A stretch of DNA of 64,000 nt from AP-15 sp963818695 (GTDB lineage: Bacteria; Pseudomonadota; Alphaproteobacteria; ATCC43930; CGMCC-115725): positions 558,001-622,000 of the forward strand of contig CAWFTG010000011.1 in NCBI GenBank assembly GCA_963818695.1, in the 5' to 3' direction. Below are positions 52,472 to 61,714 of the stretch, piece by piece (position 1 is the stretch's first letter; each line of letters opens with the position of its first letter). The position numbers were made by a program, and so were the translations under genes. The notes beneath the pieces were generated by a model, which did no database searches, was not told where the DNA came from, and saw nothing but the letters and a program-made list of their open reading frames with translations.

Positions 52472-53899
52472 CTAAAAAGTGATACCGGATCGAAGACCGA
52501 TCACCAAAGCATTCGGGATCGGCTGCCCTGCTGGCGCGGGCGCTGCGATGTGACCGCCAGGGCGAAAGATCAGTTGCAGATCCGGCTGCAGCAGCCACCA
52601 TGGCGCAATTCGTGCTTCGTAGGTGATTTCGAGTACGCTCTCGTAATCGCGTATCGGACGCTCGATACCGGTGAACAGGACCTCGGCCTGGTCTAAGCCG
52701 CGTACATAGCCGATCCGTGCGTAGCTTGTCCCAACGCCCAGCACATCGAGCTCGCGGTTCGGCAAGAGGCCCTTGAAGGTGAGGCCGGCATCCACCTCGA
52801 GGCTGATCGGATTGCGGTCGGGAGGGGCGTAGCCGACGCGAAGGAAGGCGGCCAAACCCTGGGTCGCCGTGTCGGGCCGCCGCCACAACATTTTATCCAC
52901 GACCAAATAGGCACCGAAATTGCTGCCATGCGTGACCGGGGTGCCGTTGCTGGCCGGGGATGCGAGCGAGCGCCCCAAACTATCGTGGCGCTGATCGGGA
53001 AACTCTGCCGTGTGGTACCAGGCGCCGAGTTTGACGTCGCTCAGCCGGTTCGAAGCAATCGGCTCCTCGTCAAACGAATAAGCAAGCTCGGCAATCGGCA
53101 TGAAGCCACCCTCACCGATCAGAAAGTTGGTACCGCTCGAGTTGCGGACCTGCGGGTCTCCCGGGCCAGGGGGCGCCGGGTTGCCGTTGAAGGCGGCAGC
53201 TGAAAAGGTCAAACCGGTCGTCGGCGCGACTCGCAATCGTGCGCCCGGCGTCGCAAACGGATAGCATGGTCCACCGCTCGGCAAGTCGGTCGACAAGATG
53301 TCCGGACAGCCGAACGTAGAGTTCACGAAGCTTGCCGAGTATTGGCTAATGTAAAACTCGTCGTCTAGGGCGATCTGGCCGGCCCGAATCGAGACCCGGC
53401 TCTCGAACAACTCTTGTTGTAGCCACAAATCGTGGAGACGCATCGACGCCAACGCTTCGATCGAGCTGACAGCCAGCAGGTTGCCGACTGCGTTCCTCGA
53501 CAAACCTTCACCGCTTATCCAGTACCCATCGGTGTAAAAGATCGCACCCGGCCACTTTAATAGTTTGTCAAGGTCGAGGTTGAGCGATACGTCGAGCAGG
53601 CCTTGGTAAATTGCCAGCTGCCTTATCCCGCCGGTGGGATTCGACAGCGTTTCCGAAACGTCAGTGGCGCCAAGAGCGACACCGGCATCTTCCCACTGCT
53701 TGCGCACCCCGGCCCAGTCCCCGGTGAACCTGTCCCGCTCGAAAAGATCGTCTGCCGCAAACGCCGTTTCGATCGCGAGCCCGATAGCGTGGCCGCCGAA
53801 GATCAACAGCACGAGAAGCCTGACTGACACCCGTCGACAGCCCCTGCTACGCGGAGCGCTTGCGCAAGGTTCGCGCGCCAAAGAAAGAGCCCCTCTCAT
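52472..53899 (-). CDS. OprB-family carbohydrate-selective porin
   Basis: 475 residues. Signal region LLVLLIFGGHAIGLAIETAFA, then mature DDLFERDRFTGDWAGVRKQWEDAG, the standard OprB opening (L...R-x-x-L-x-x-G-x-W-G-x-R). Further strands include FYISQYSASFVNSTFGCPD, AAAFNGNPAPPGPGDPQ and, at the end, ARIAPWWLLQPDLQLIFRPGG with VIGLRSGITF. These are outer-membrane beta-barrels that pass sugars. The ATG at 53899 is used, though the true start may lie a few codons later, near RRVSVRLLVL. Downstream of a broken exported-protein gene. Confidence 0.92.
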   Translation of the reverse strand: MRGALSLAREPCASAPRSRGCRRVSVRLLVLLIFGGHAIGLAIETAFAADDLFERDRFTGDWAGVRKQWEDAGVALGATDVSETLSNPTGGIRQLAIYQGLLDVSLNLDLDKLLKWPGAIFYTDGYWISGEGLSRNAVGNLLAVSSIEALASMRLHDLWLQQELFESRVSIRAGQIALDDEFYISQYSASFVNSTFGCPDILSTDLPSGGPCYPFATPGARLRVAPTTGLTFSAAAFNGNPAPPGPGDPQVRNSSGTNFLIGEGGFMPIAELAYSFDEEPIASNRLSDVKLGAWYHTAEFPDQRHDSLGRSLASPASNGTPVTHGSNFGAYLVVDKMLWRRPDTATQGLAAFLRVGYAPPDRNPISLEVDAGLTFKGLLPNRELDVLGVGTSYARIGYVRGLDQAEVLFTGIERPIRDYESVLEITYEARIAPWWLLQPDLQLIFRPGGHIAAPAPAGQPIPNALVIGLRSGITF

Positions 53900-53939
53900 G
53901 TCTCCGGGGAGAAGATGCGCTGGCGCGTTCAGGCCGCTG

Positions 53940-54492
53940 TCACAAATGACCCCGGCGCAGTCCGAAGTCGGTGGCGTGGTAAGCTCCTGAAGGTCCGAGG
54001 AGATTTTGGGTTGCGCTCGCGACTGCCGCGGCGAGCTCGGGATCGTTTGGACCGCCGTAGATGATCGCTTGCTGCTCGACGAGGGTCTGATACTCCCCGC
54101 TCAGATACAGACGCGCCTCGATCGTGATCGGACGGTGTACGCCGAGCTGCCGTTCATAAACAAAGGTGTGCACAAAATTGCGCACTTCTCCCCCGGCATA
54201 GGGGCTCAACTTGAATGTCCATTCGACGCGATCACGCGCCGAGCCACTATCTGCAGCTGGCTCGAAACGCCACTGGCCGAACTCCGGCCTCTGCCATGTG
54301 GAGGGCCAGGTAGCGCTGCAAGTCGCCCCGGTGAAATCCTGGCAGCCCAGTAACCGCTTCGACTTGCAATGTCGACCCTGCCGCGGCTACCGCCGACGTA
54401 AATGCTACCAGCGTGGCCGCCAGTACCAATCGTGCAACCCAGGCGGCACGGCGAAACCGGACAAGGGGCTGGAATTTGCTGGAACCGATCAT
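53940..54492 (-). pseudogene. Exported protein of unknown function, one frameshift
   Basis: From the ATG at 54492 a signal peptide (WVARLVLAATLVAFTSAVAA) is followed by STLQVEAVTGLPGFHRGDLQ, RYLALHMAEA, then a frame change near 54287. The second frame continues EFGQWRFEPAADSGSARDRV, EWTFKLSPYAGGEVRNFVH, YERQLGVHRPITIEARLYL and NLLGPSGAYHATDFGLRRG. About 183 residues once repaired. No domain recognised. Upstream of and possibly co-transcribed with the porin. Confidence 0.65.
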
Positions 54493-54556
54493 GCTCGCGC
54501 CAAACGGATGCTAGAGCCAGGCGGTCTTCCAAAAGCAATAATGGAGGGTACTGCCT

Positions 54557-56719
54557 TCAGTCAAAGACTCTGATCCTGTGCCCATGCGCTTGCGGTCCGT
54601 GGAGTGCGCTGCCGCGGCCCGAGAGGCTCGGATTGACCATGAAGTAGACATGTGCGCTCTGCGGCTTTGCTTCCGGGAGGAGGCGCTGCCATGAGCCGTC
54701 GGAGCGCAGGATCCAGCTCTGCGCATCGTCGTGGAGATTTGCCTCCATGATCTGGTCGAGGATTTGCTGGTGCACGGTCGGGTTCTCGATCGGAACGAGT
54801 GTCTCGACGCGGCCGTCGAGGTTGCGCGGCATCCAATCGGCCGAAGAGATGAAAACCCGGGCGTCCGGCGACGGGAGGCCGTGCCCGGCGCCGAAGCATA
54901 TGATTCGAGCGTGCTCCAGGAAACGCCCGATAATGCTCTTGACCGTGATGTTTTCGGAGAGCCCCGCCACCCCCGGGCGCAAAGAGCACATGCCACGTAT
55001 AACGAGCGAGATGGAGACGCCGGCTTGCGAGGCGCGATAGAGCGCTTCGATCATGCCGACGTCGACGAGCGCGTTGAGCTTCGCCCATATCACCGCCGGC
55101 CGGCCGGCCTCGGCATGGGCGATTTCGGCATCGATCAGCTCCAGCAGCTTCGCCCTAATGCCATCCGGCGAGATCGCCAGCTTTTCGAGGTGCCGTGGCC
55201 GCGCATATCCGGTGATGAAGTTGAACACCCGGGCGGCGTCGCGGCACAGTGCCGGGTCGCAGGTGAAGAACGACAGGTCGGTGTAAATCTTGGCGGTTAC
55301 CGGATGGTAGTTGCCGGTGCCAAAATGCACGTAGGAACGCAGCGCCTCGCCTTCGCGGCGCGCGACCAGCGACACCTTGGCGTGGGTCTTCAAATCGACA
55401 AAGCCGAAGATGACTTGCGCACCGGCCTGCTCCAGTCGGCGAGCCCAGCGAATATTGCGTTCTTCGTCGAACCTGGCCTTCAATTCGACCAGCGCCGTCA
55501 CCGATTTTCCCGACTCGGCGGCGTCGACCAGCGCCGCAACGATCGGCGAATCTTCCGATGTTCGGTACAATGTCTGCTTGATCGCGATGACGTTCGGATC
55601 ATCCGCTGCCTGCCGCAGAAACTGTACGACGACATCGAAAGATTCGTATGGATGATGGACCACAATATCTTTCGCGCGGATCGCCGCGAAGCAGTCGCCG
55701 CCGTAGTCCTTTATCCGCTCGGGAAACCGGGGTGTGAACGGCGGAAACAGCAGATCCGGCCGGTCGGAAGTAATCAACTGGCGGATATCGGAGAGAGCAA
55801 CCATCCCGTCGACCACGATGCCGTCCCGAGGGTGGGTCCCGGTCTGCTCGATCACAAAATCGCGCAGACGCTCCGGGGTGCCGGCAGAGAGCGTCATGCG
55901 AATAATCTGACCGCGCCGCCGCCGCTTCAAGGCCGACTCGAACATGACGACCAGATCCTGCGCCTTCTCCTCGATCTCGATGTCGCTGTCGCGCAAGGCC
56001 CGAAACAGACCGTGGCCGAGCGGTGTCATACCGGGAAATAATTCCGCCAATCCGACGGCGAGCAGCACCTCCTCGACCAGGGTGAACCGGCTCCTCTCGC
56101 CCGGCAATCGGATGAACCGTTCGACACGCTCGGGGACGAGCACCAGCGCGTTGATCCGGGAGCCGTCCTCGCGCCGCAGTTCTACCACCATCGCCAAGGC
56201 GCGATTGGGAATGAACGGGAACGGATGCGCCGGGTCGATTGCGATGGGGGTCAGCACCGGAAGCAGCCGATCAATGAACAGCTGCCGCAGCCAAGCGCGG
56301 TCGTCGCCGGTCAACGCCTCATGGTCGAGAATGGAAATACCTTCGGCGCGCAGGCGCTTCTGCAGATCGGCCCAGCAGCGCTGCTGTCGCTGAACTAGCC
56401 CGGCAGCGACTTCGGCGATCGCCGTCAGCTGCTGCTCCGGGGTCAGTCCGTCGTCGCTCTTCACCGGCACGCCGCTCGCCGCCAGTTCCTTGAGCGCGGC
56501 GACCCGCACCATGTAGAACTCGTCGAGGTTGCTGTCGGAAATCGACAGGAACCGCACCCGTTCGAGCAGCGGATGAGCCGAATTGCTCGCCTCCTCGAGA
56601 ACCCGCTCGTTGAAGCCGAGCCAGGACAGCTCGCGATTGATGTATCGCTGCGATGGGGTTAGCGGCGCCGCCGCTGGCCTTTCGTCCGGCGGCGTCCGGT
56701 CAATCGCCAATTCTGCCAT
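54557..56719 (-). CDS. ppk1: Polyphosphate kinase 1
   Basis: 720 residues, full length for the family. It makes inorganic polyphosphate from ATP at the inner membrane. The N-terminus has the ERVLEEASNS and RFLSISDSNLDEFYMVRV segments of the PPK N-domain. The catalytic domain holds LKTHAKVSLVARREG and SYVHFGTGNYHPVTAKIY, both with conserved His, one of which (in KxHAK) is the phosphorylated residue of the family. The PiT remnant nearby concerns phosphate but need not be linked. Start MAELAIDRTPPDERP fits. Confidence 0.95.
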   Translation of the reverse strand: MAELAIDRTPPDERPAAAPLTPSQRYINRELSWLGFNERVLEEASNSAHPLLERVRFLSISDSNLDEFYMVRVAALKELAASGVPVKSDDGLTPEQQLTAIAEVAAGLVQRQQRCWADLQKRLRAEGISILDHEALTGDDRAWLRQLFIDRLLPVLTPIAIDPAHPFPFIPNRALAMVVELRREDGSRINALVLVPERVERFIRLPGERSRFTLVEEVLLAVGLAELFPGMTPLGHGLFRALRDSDIEIEEKAQDLVVMFESALKRRRRGQIIRMTLSAGTPERLRDFVIEQTGTHPRDGIVVDGMVALSDIRQLITSDRPDLLFPPFTPRFPERIKDYGGDCFAAIRAKDIVVHHPYESFDVVVQFLRQAADDPNVIAIKQTLYRTSEDSPIVAALVDAAESGKSVTALVELKARFDEERNIRWARRLEQAGAQVIFGFVDLKTHAKVSLVARREGEALRSYVHFGTGNYHPVTAKIYTDLSFFTCDPALCRDAARVFNFITGYARPRHLEKLAISPDGIRAKLLELIDAEIAHAEAGRPAVIWAKLNALVDVGMIEALYRASQAGVSISLVIRGMCSLRPGVAGLSENITVKSIIGRFLEHARIICFGAGHGLPSPDARVFISSADWMPRNLDGRVETLVPIENPTVHQQILDQIMEANLHDDAQSWILRSDGSWQRLLPEAKPQSAHVYFMVNPSLSGRGSALHGPQAHGHRIRVFD

Positions 56720-56780
56720 TCGTATCCTTTTAACCGCAGAACGAGGCGGTTTGGACCTCCGCCGGGCGGGTGAGCATCCC

Positions 56781-57455
56781 CTAATAGGCCGGGATCATCT
56801 CGTCGGCAACCCGCGACACTCCAGGCACACTTGCTGCCAGGGCAAGCAAGGCCTTGCGCTCGGCTTCCGAGCCGACCAGCCCCCACAAATGGACGACGCC
56901 GTTGCTTACCGTGATGTTGCGGCTGCCGAAATCGGTCCAGGATTGCTCTCGCAGCCGAGACAACAGCTCGACCCTGATCTGGCGGTCGGTTTCATTGTGC
57001 TCATCCGCATGGCCCACCACCGAGGCGAGCGCTTGGATGAGGTTGGAGCGGCTGACAATCCCAACGAGCTTGCCGTCTTTTACCACCGGCACACGCTTGA
57101 TGCCGTTGCGCTCGAGCACCGTGGCGATCTCGGAAAGCGGGGTTTCCTCGGAGACGGAAATAACGCCGGGCGTCATGACTTCACCGACCTTCTCGCCATG
57201 CGACTTGGCGAAATCGGCAGCGAGCGTGCTCGCACCGGTCACCGCTTCCTGCCACCACGGCCGACGTTTTTCCGTCCCGATCTCGACACGATGGATCAGG
57301 TCGGCTTCGCTGAGCATCCCCACCACGGTGCCCGCATCATCGAGGACGGGAAGCGCGCTGACATCGTGTTCTGCCAGCAGCTTTATCGCCTCGGCCACAT
57401 CCGTGTCGGGACGGACGCTCACGACGTCGCGGACCATCACATCGATAGCGCGCAT
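56781..57455 (-). CDS. CBS-domain pair with C-terminal BON domain
   Basis: 224 residues from the ATG at 57455 (MRAIDVMVRDVVSVRPD). Two CBS motifs: DVMVRDVVSVRPDTDVAEAI and VMTPGVISVSEETPLSEIAT, each followed by VSALPVLDDAGTVVG or IKRVPVVKDGKLVGIVSRSN. These bind adenine nucleotides and sense energy state. The C-terminus (ITVSNGVVHLWGLVGSEAER) is a BON domain, which binds phospholipids. This architecture is common in alphaproteobacteria; role unknown. A longer open frame upstream is not coding. Confidence 0.9.
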   Translation of the reverse strand: MRAIDVMVRDVVSVRPDTDVAEAIKLLAEHDVSALPVLDDAGTVVGMLSEADLIHRVEIGTEKRRPWWQEAVTGASTLAADFAKSHGEKVGEVMTPGVISVSEETPLSEIATVLERNGIKRVPVVKDGKLVGIVSRSNLIQALASVVGHADEHNETDRQIRVELLSRLREQSWTDFGSRNITVSNGVVHLWGLVGSEAERKALLALAASVPGVSRVADEMIPAY

Positions 57456-57475
57456 GTCCCCTCCTCTTCTCGCGT

Positions 57476-58090
57476 CTAGAACAGGTGGAGAAACAGGATG
57501 TAGAGGAAGGCCGACAGCATCATTGCCGCCGGCAAGGTCAACACCCACGCCATCGCGATATTGCGGATCGTGGCTAGCTGAAGGCCGGACCCGTTCGCCG
57601 CCATCGTCCCCGCGATGCCCGACGCCAGGACATGGGTGGTCGAGACCGGCAGCCCGTACATATCGGCGGCGGCGATCGTACCCGCTGCGACCAGCTCGGC
57701 GGCCGCCCCTTGACCATAGGTCAAGTGGGACTTGCCGATCTTCTCTCCGACGGTAATCACGATGCGCTTCCAGCCGATCATCGTGCCGAGACCCAGCGCA
57801 ATCGCGACCGCCACCTTGACCCAGGTCGGAATAAATTTCGTCGCCGCGTCGAGCGACTGCTTGTAGGCATTCAATGTTGCCACGTCTTGCGACGATAGAT
57901 CTGCCTCTTTGTCTTTCATCAGGTTGCGCAGCGCCTCGGAGGCGAGATACATGTCGTTGCGGGTGTTGCCGACCGTTCCGGGCGGTTGAGGGCATAGGTC
58001 GTGGGCACCGTACCGATCAGGATGAGCATGATCAGCCCCATGCCCTTCTGGCCGTCATTGGAGCCGTGGGCGAAGCTGACGCCGGTGCCG
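57476..58090 (-). pseudogene. Inorganic phosphate transporter (PiT family), 5'-truncated with internal deletion
   Basis: The minus strand reads GTGVSFAHGSNDGQKGMGLI, LIMLILIGTVPTTYALNR, then a gap, then TVGNTRNDMYLASEALRNLM and WVKVAVAIALGLGTMIGWKR, GEKIGKSHLTYGQGAAAELV, GLPVSTTHVLASGIAGTMAA. The HGSNDGQKGMG and STTHVLAS blocks are the PiT signature repeats. About 60 residues between YALNR and VGNTRND are missing, with a frame change near 57978, and everything before GTGVSFAHG is missing. So about half of this membrane transporter is gone. Confidence 0.85.
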
Positions 58091-58101
58091 CGGCGCGCCA
58101 C

Positions 58102-58374
58102 TTCGCCGAGGCCGAGACGCAGACCCGCAAGGAGATCTTTGCCCATCACCTGCTTGCGTCGGTGCCGCTCGCCCAGCACATCGAGCAGGTGCTCGACGAG
58201 CGTTCCGGCCACCGCGCGCCGGCTGTGCGCTTCGAGCAGGAAATGGAAGATTACTTGAGCGAGGCGGCCGCCGAGGAAACCCTCGACGCCGTGATAGATT
58301 GGGGCCGCTATGCGGAAATCTTAGCCGATGACGATCAGTTCGCAATCTTCAGCCTGGATGAGCCCGGCGGGTGA
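58102..58374 (+). pseudogene. C-terminal piece of an ABC transporter ATPase (AAA-associated domain)
   Basis: In the forward frame the sequence ETQTRKEIFAHHLLASVPLA, HIEQVLDERSGHRAP and EETLDAVIDWGRYAEILA with DDDQFAIFSLDEPGG matches the AAA-associated domain found at the C-terminus of nitrate/taurine/sulfonate-type ABC ATPases. The entire ATPase part with Walker motifs is absent, since a PiT remnant on the other strand begins about 10 bp upstream. It is a dead fragment. Its stop (58372-58374) overlaps the next gene's start region. Confidence 0.72.
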
Positions 58375-58852
58375 GCCGGTCTCTGCGCTGAAGCTCATTG
58401 CGGCGATCCTTCTCGCAGCGCTCGTCGCGCTCGGCCCGGCAAAGGCCGAGGAGCAATCGAAATGCACTGCCTCGCCTCACCTCTTATGGGGCGACGGTGA
58501 GCACGACGATACCGCGGCCCTCAACGCCTGGTTTCGTGGGGAGACCGTGATCTGGGCGCAGACGGATGAGCCAGTCGGCGCCGAAATCGCTGACCGGAGC
58601 TTTCTGTTGACTTCCACAGTTTATGTTTCCGGCGGCACCGGACGGCGGCTCGAGCGCTTCCGAATGATCTGGCCTTGGCGCAAGGAAGTCGTCTCCGGTG
58701 GCGCGATCGTCACTGGCAACGATCCCGCGCAGGAGCCGCGCACCGAAGGCATCACGATGGTTGGCGCCGACCCCGACGAGGGTGTCCCCTACGAGGGCCC
58801 CGAGATCGAACCCCTCGATCACGGAGTTCCGAGACACTGCCTGACGTCGTAG
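58358..58852 (+). CDS. Exported protein of unknown function with beta-helix-like opening
   Basis: 164 residues from the ATG at 58358. Signal peptide LIAAILLAALVALGPAKA. The mature part has LLWGDGEHDDTAALNAWFRG, a G-D-G-x-x-D-D-T-x-A-L motif that opens pectate-lyase-like beta helices. It then has FLLTSTVYVSGGTGRRLERF and EGITMVGADPDEGVPYEGPE. It is much shorter than a complete beta helix, so possibly only a domain. Related in style to the exported protein at 31458-32312. Function unknown. Confidence 0.68.
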   Translation: MSPAGEPVSALKLIAAILLAALVALGPAKAEEQSKCTASPHLLWGDGEHDDTAALNAWFRGETVIWAQTDEPVGAEIADRSFLLTSTVYVSGGTGRRLERFRMIWPWRKEVVSGGAIVTGNDPAQEPRTEGITMVGADPDEGVPYEGPEIEPLDHGVPRHCLTS

Positions 58853-58944
58853 CGGTTTCAATCAGGAGGGATGCCGGAACCGGGTGACCAAGTCCGAGGA
58901 GCCCTTCACATGGTCTTTGAGGGCCGCGGCCAATTCTTCGCTGT

Positions 58945-60579
58945 CTACCGGCCGCCGCGCACGCGCGGCATCACCAGATGCTTCCACGGATCGGGCATTT
59001 CGCCGACCGCGACCTCGATCAGGGTGCTGCCGCGCCTCTTGAATGCCGCCGCCAGCTCGCGGCGCAAGCCATCGGGGGTGGTCGTCCGCACCCCGGCGAC
59101 GCCGAAGCTTTCGGCCATCTTCGGGAATTGCGGGTTGTGCAGATCGACGCCGATCAGCCGGTTGCCGTACTCCTCCTTCTGCATGCGCCGCACATTGCCA
59201 TAGGCACCATCGGCGAAGACGATCGCGACGATGTCGATGCCGTGCTTGACCGCAGTAGAGAGTTCCTGGACGTTGTACATGAACCCGCCGTCGCCCGAGA
59301 CCGACACAACCGGCAGATCGGGTCGTCCCACTTTGGCGCCGAGCGCGGTCGCAAAACCGTAGCCGAGCGTGCCTTGATAGCCGCTGTGGATGTAGGTGCG
59401 AGGCCGATAAATCGGGAATGCCACGCGCCCGACATAACCGACCTGCGTCAAATCCTCGACGTAAATGCCGTCCTCGGGCAACTCGGCGCGGATCGCTTGA
59501 AGGTATTCGCATTGCGGCCCGAGAACGTCGGCAAGCCTGGCGAGCGTGCGGGACTTGAGCGCCTCGAGCTCGTCCCTGCGTGACGGCCGTTGCGGGGCGC
59601 GGCGCTCGAGAGCGCGGTGAAGCGCGGCAAGCGCCGCTCTGGCGTCGGAGACGATACCGAGCGCCGGCTTCACAATGCGGGTGATCTCGGTCGGATCGAT
59701 GTCGATGCGGATGAGCTTGAGGTCGGTGTCGACCCCCCAACGCACCTGCGGCTGGTGCAGGCGGGTGCCGACCGCCAGAACGACATCGGCATCGCGCCAC
59801 AGTTCATGGCCGGCAGCCGCCGATTGGGCGAGGTAATGCCGGTCGCTGACGATCCCCTTGCCGCCGGTGTAGCTGACCACCGGCGCCTGCAGCGTTTCGG
59901 CAATCGCGAGTACCTCTTCGGCCGCGCCAACCGCGCCGCCGCCGACAAACAGCAACGGCTTTTTCGCGTTGGCGAGCCACGCCGCCGCTTTGTCGATCAG
60001 TTCCGGATCGGGCATCGTGACGGCCGGCGTCGGTTCCGCGTCCGGCGAGACCACTTCGGTTTCGAGCGCCATGACGTCGAGCGGCATTTCGAGGGCGACC
60101 GGACGCGGCCGGCCGTCGCGCATTTGCCGAAACGCCTCGTTGACCCGCTTGCCGGCTTGCGTCGGATGGTCGATGCGCGCCGCCCATTTGGTGAGCGTTC
60201 GCAAAATCCCGAGCTGGTCGGGGATCTCGTGCAGCAGGCCAAAGCCACGGCCGATCAGGTCGGATGGGACCTGGCCGCTGATGCACAGGACAGGGGTGTT
60301 CGTGGCGTAAGCCGTAGAGAGTGCGGCTGTGGTGTTGAGCAGCCCCGGCCCCGGCACGACGGCATAGGCCCCGATCTTGCCGCTCGACCTGGCATAGCCG
60401 TAAGCCATGTAGGCGGCGCCCTGCTCGTGACGCGTGTGGATCACCCGCAACGCTTCGCCAGCGTCGTAGAACGCGACGAACAGCGCATCGTTCTGCACGC
60501 CGGGTAGCGCAAAAACCGTGTCGACCCCGTTGCGCCGCAGCATTTCGACGAGCGCCCCGCCTCCCGTCATGCGCGTCAT
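58945..60579 (-). CDS. Thiamine-pyrophosphate-dependent enzyme, acetolactate-synthase-like
   Basis: 544 residues. Three TPP-enzyme domains: the N-terminal PYR domain with catalytic Glu in IHTRHEQGAAYMAYGYARSS, a middle domain (AKKPLLFVGGGAVGAAEEVL), and the C-terminal PP domain with GDGGFMYNVQELSTAV and DGAYGNVRRMQKEEY, the GDG...N metal and TPP motif. It could be an acetolactate synthase, a decarboxylase or an oxalyl-type lyase. The lack of a nearby regulatory subunit favours catabolic decarboxylase/lyase over the biosynthetic enzyme, which is inference. The MBL hydrolase lies upstream on the same strand across a repeat. Confidence 0.9.
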   Translation of the reverse strand: MTRMTGGGALVEMLRRNGVDTVFALPGVQNDALFVAFYDAGEALRVIHTRHEQGAAYMAYGYARSSGKIGAYAVVPGPGLLNTTAALSTAYATNTPVLCISGQVPSDLIGRGFGLLHEIPDQLGILRTLTKWAARIDHPTQAGKRVNEAFRQMRDGRPRPVALEMPLDVMALETEVVSPDAEPTPAVTMPDPELIDKAAAWLANAKKPLLFVGGGAVGAAEEVLAIAETLQAPVVSYTGGKGIVSDRHYLAQSAAAGHELWRDADVVLAVGTRLHQPQVRWGVDTDLKLIRIDIDPTEITRIVKPALGIVSDARAALAALHRALERRAPQRPSRRDELEALKSRTLARLADVLGPQCEYLQAIRAELPEDGIYVEDLTQVGYVGRVAFPIYRPRTYIHSGYQGTLGYGFATALGAKVGRPDLPVVSVSGDGGFMYNVQELSTAVKHGIDIVAIVFADGAYGNVRRMQKEEYGNRLIGVDLHNPQFPKMAESFGVAGVRTTTPDGLRRELAAAFKRRGSTLIEVAVGEMPDPWKHLVMPRVRGGR

Positions 60580-60603
60580 CGTGTTTCCCTCTCCTCTGCT
60601 TTT

Positions 60604-60733
60604 GTCATTCCCGCGAAAGCGGGAATCTACGGGGCAGCGAGCTCTTGCGCTGCCGCCCCCTGTTCAAGCCAGAGCTTGCCCCTGGCGAAAGCAGGGGGGC
60701 AGGCTCTGAACCTCCGCTTTCGCGGGTCTGACG
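60604..60733. repeat. Dispersed palindromic intergenic repeat, copy B
   Basis: Begins gtcattcccgcgaaagcggg with a hairpin and ends cgctttcgcgggtctgacg. The centre (ccccctgttcaagcca) and ends match copy A at 37621-37724. It lies between the MBL gene and the TPP-enzyme gene on the minus strand and could act as an attenuator. Confidence 0.88.
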
Positions 60734-60745
60734 AGAGGCCTGACA

Positions 60746-61621
60746 TTATTCGAAGCTGTAGCTGTAGGCGCCGCCGTGCCGCACGATCCGCCCGACCGTC
60801 GGGCTCGGGAAATGCGCCGGCAACAGCCGGGTGCCGCGTTCGGCGTGCTCTTCAATCAAGCGCGTGCGGGTCTGGCGCGACAGTTCCGGGTCGGTGCAGG
60901 CGAGGGTCGACCATTGCGGCCTGAGCAGCTGCAGCGGATGGTGAATGACGTCTCCCGTGAAAACCCCAGTCTCGCCGCCCGAGCGGGCATGGATCACGAC
61001 ATTGCCGGGCGTGTGGCCGGGCGCGCTCTCGAACCACAGACCGTCCTCGAGTGCATAGTCATCGTCGACCAGCACCGATTGGCCAGTGCGTACCACGGGC
61101 AGCACGCTGTCCTCGAAGGCGAGCCGGTGAGGCGAATCTTCGCCATTCCGATGCACCCCCTCCCAATGCGCAAACTCGCGGCGGGCCATGACATAGCGCG
61201 CATTGGGAAAGGTCGGGACCCAGCGCCCGCTTTCGAGGCGGGTGTTCCAGCCGACATGGTCCCAGTGCAGATGGGTGCACATCACATAGTCGACATCCTC
61301 GACACTGACGCCGGCGCGGGCGAGATCGGCGATGTAGGAGCTGCGCAGCCGATGAAATTGCGGCCGGGTCGGACGCTCCTTGTCGTTGCCCAGGCAGGAA
61401 TCGATCAGAACCGTATGATGCCCGGTCTTGACGATGAAGCTATGAAAGCTGAACAGGAGGTTGCCGGTTGCCGGGTCGATCAGCCGCGGACCGGGATGAT
61501 CCGGGTCCGATCTCAAGGCTTCCTTGTCGAAATCGGGAAAAAACGTCTCGGGGGCAATAAAGGGCCCCTCATACTCGGCGATGCGGTGAACCTGGAAATC
61601 CCCGACACGCGTGATCTGCAT
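60746..61621 (-). CDS. MBL-fold metallo-hydrolase
   Basis: 291 residues. The metal motif THLHWDHVGWN near residue 117 (HxHxDH) is clear, and PGHTPGNVVIHARSG and VFTGDVIHHPLQLL add the later His and Asp ligands. It belongs to the quorum-quenching-lactonase/general MBL hydrolase group. The substrate is not predictable. First gene of a two-gene unit with the TPP enzyme. The start MQITRVGDFQVHRI is good. Confidence 0.9.
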   Translation of the reverse strand: MQITRVGDFQVHRIAEYEGPFIAPETFFPDFDKEALRSDPDHPGPRLIDPATGNLLFSFHSFIVKTGHHTVLIDSCLGNDKERPTRPQFHRLRSSYIADLARAGVSVEDVDYVMCTHLHWDHVGWNTRLESGRWVPTFPNARYVMARREFAHWEGVHRNGEDSPHRLAFEDSVLPVVRTGQSVLVDDDYALEDGLWFESAPGHTPGNVVIHARSGGETGVFTGDVIHHPLQLLRPQWSTLACTDPELSRQTRTRLIEEHAERGTRLLPAHFPSPTVGRIVRHGGAYSYSFE

Positions 61622-61714
61622 CTTCCCCTCCGGTCCTGTCGCCGGCGAGCCTACGCCGACGCGCCGCGCGGGTCGATAGGGAGACGAGCTCGGATTATGG
61701 GCAAGACCAATCTC

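Noticed and set aside
54731..56041. 436-codon plus-strand frame
   Set aside because: Antisense of ppk1.
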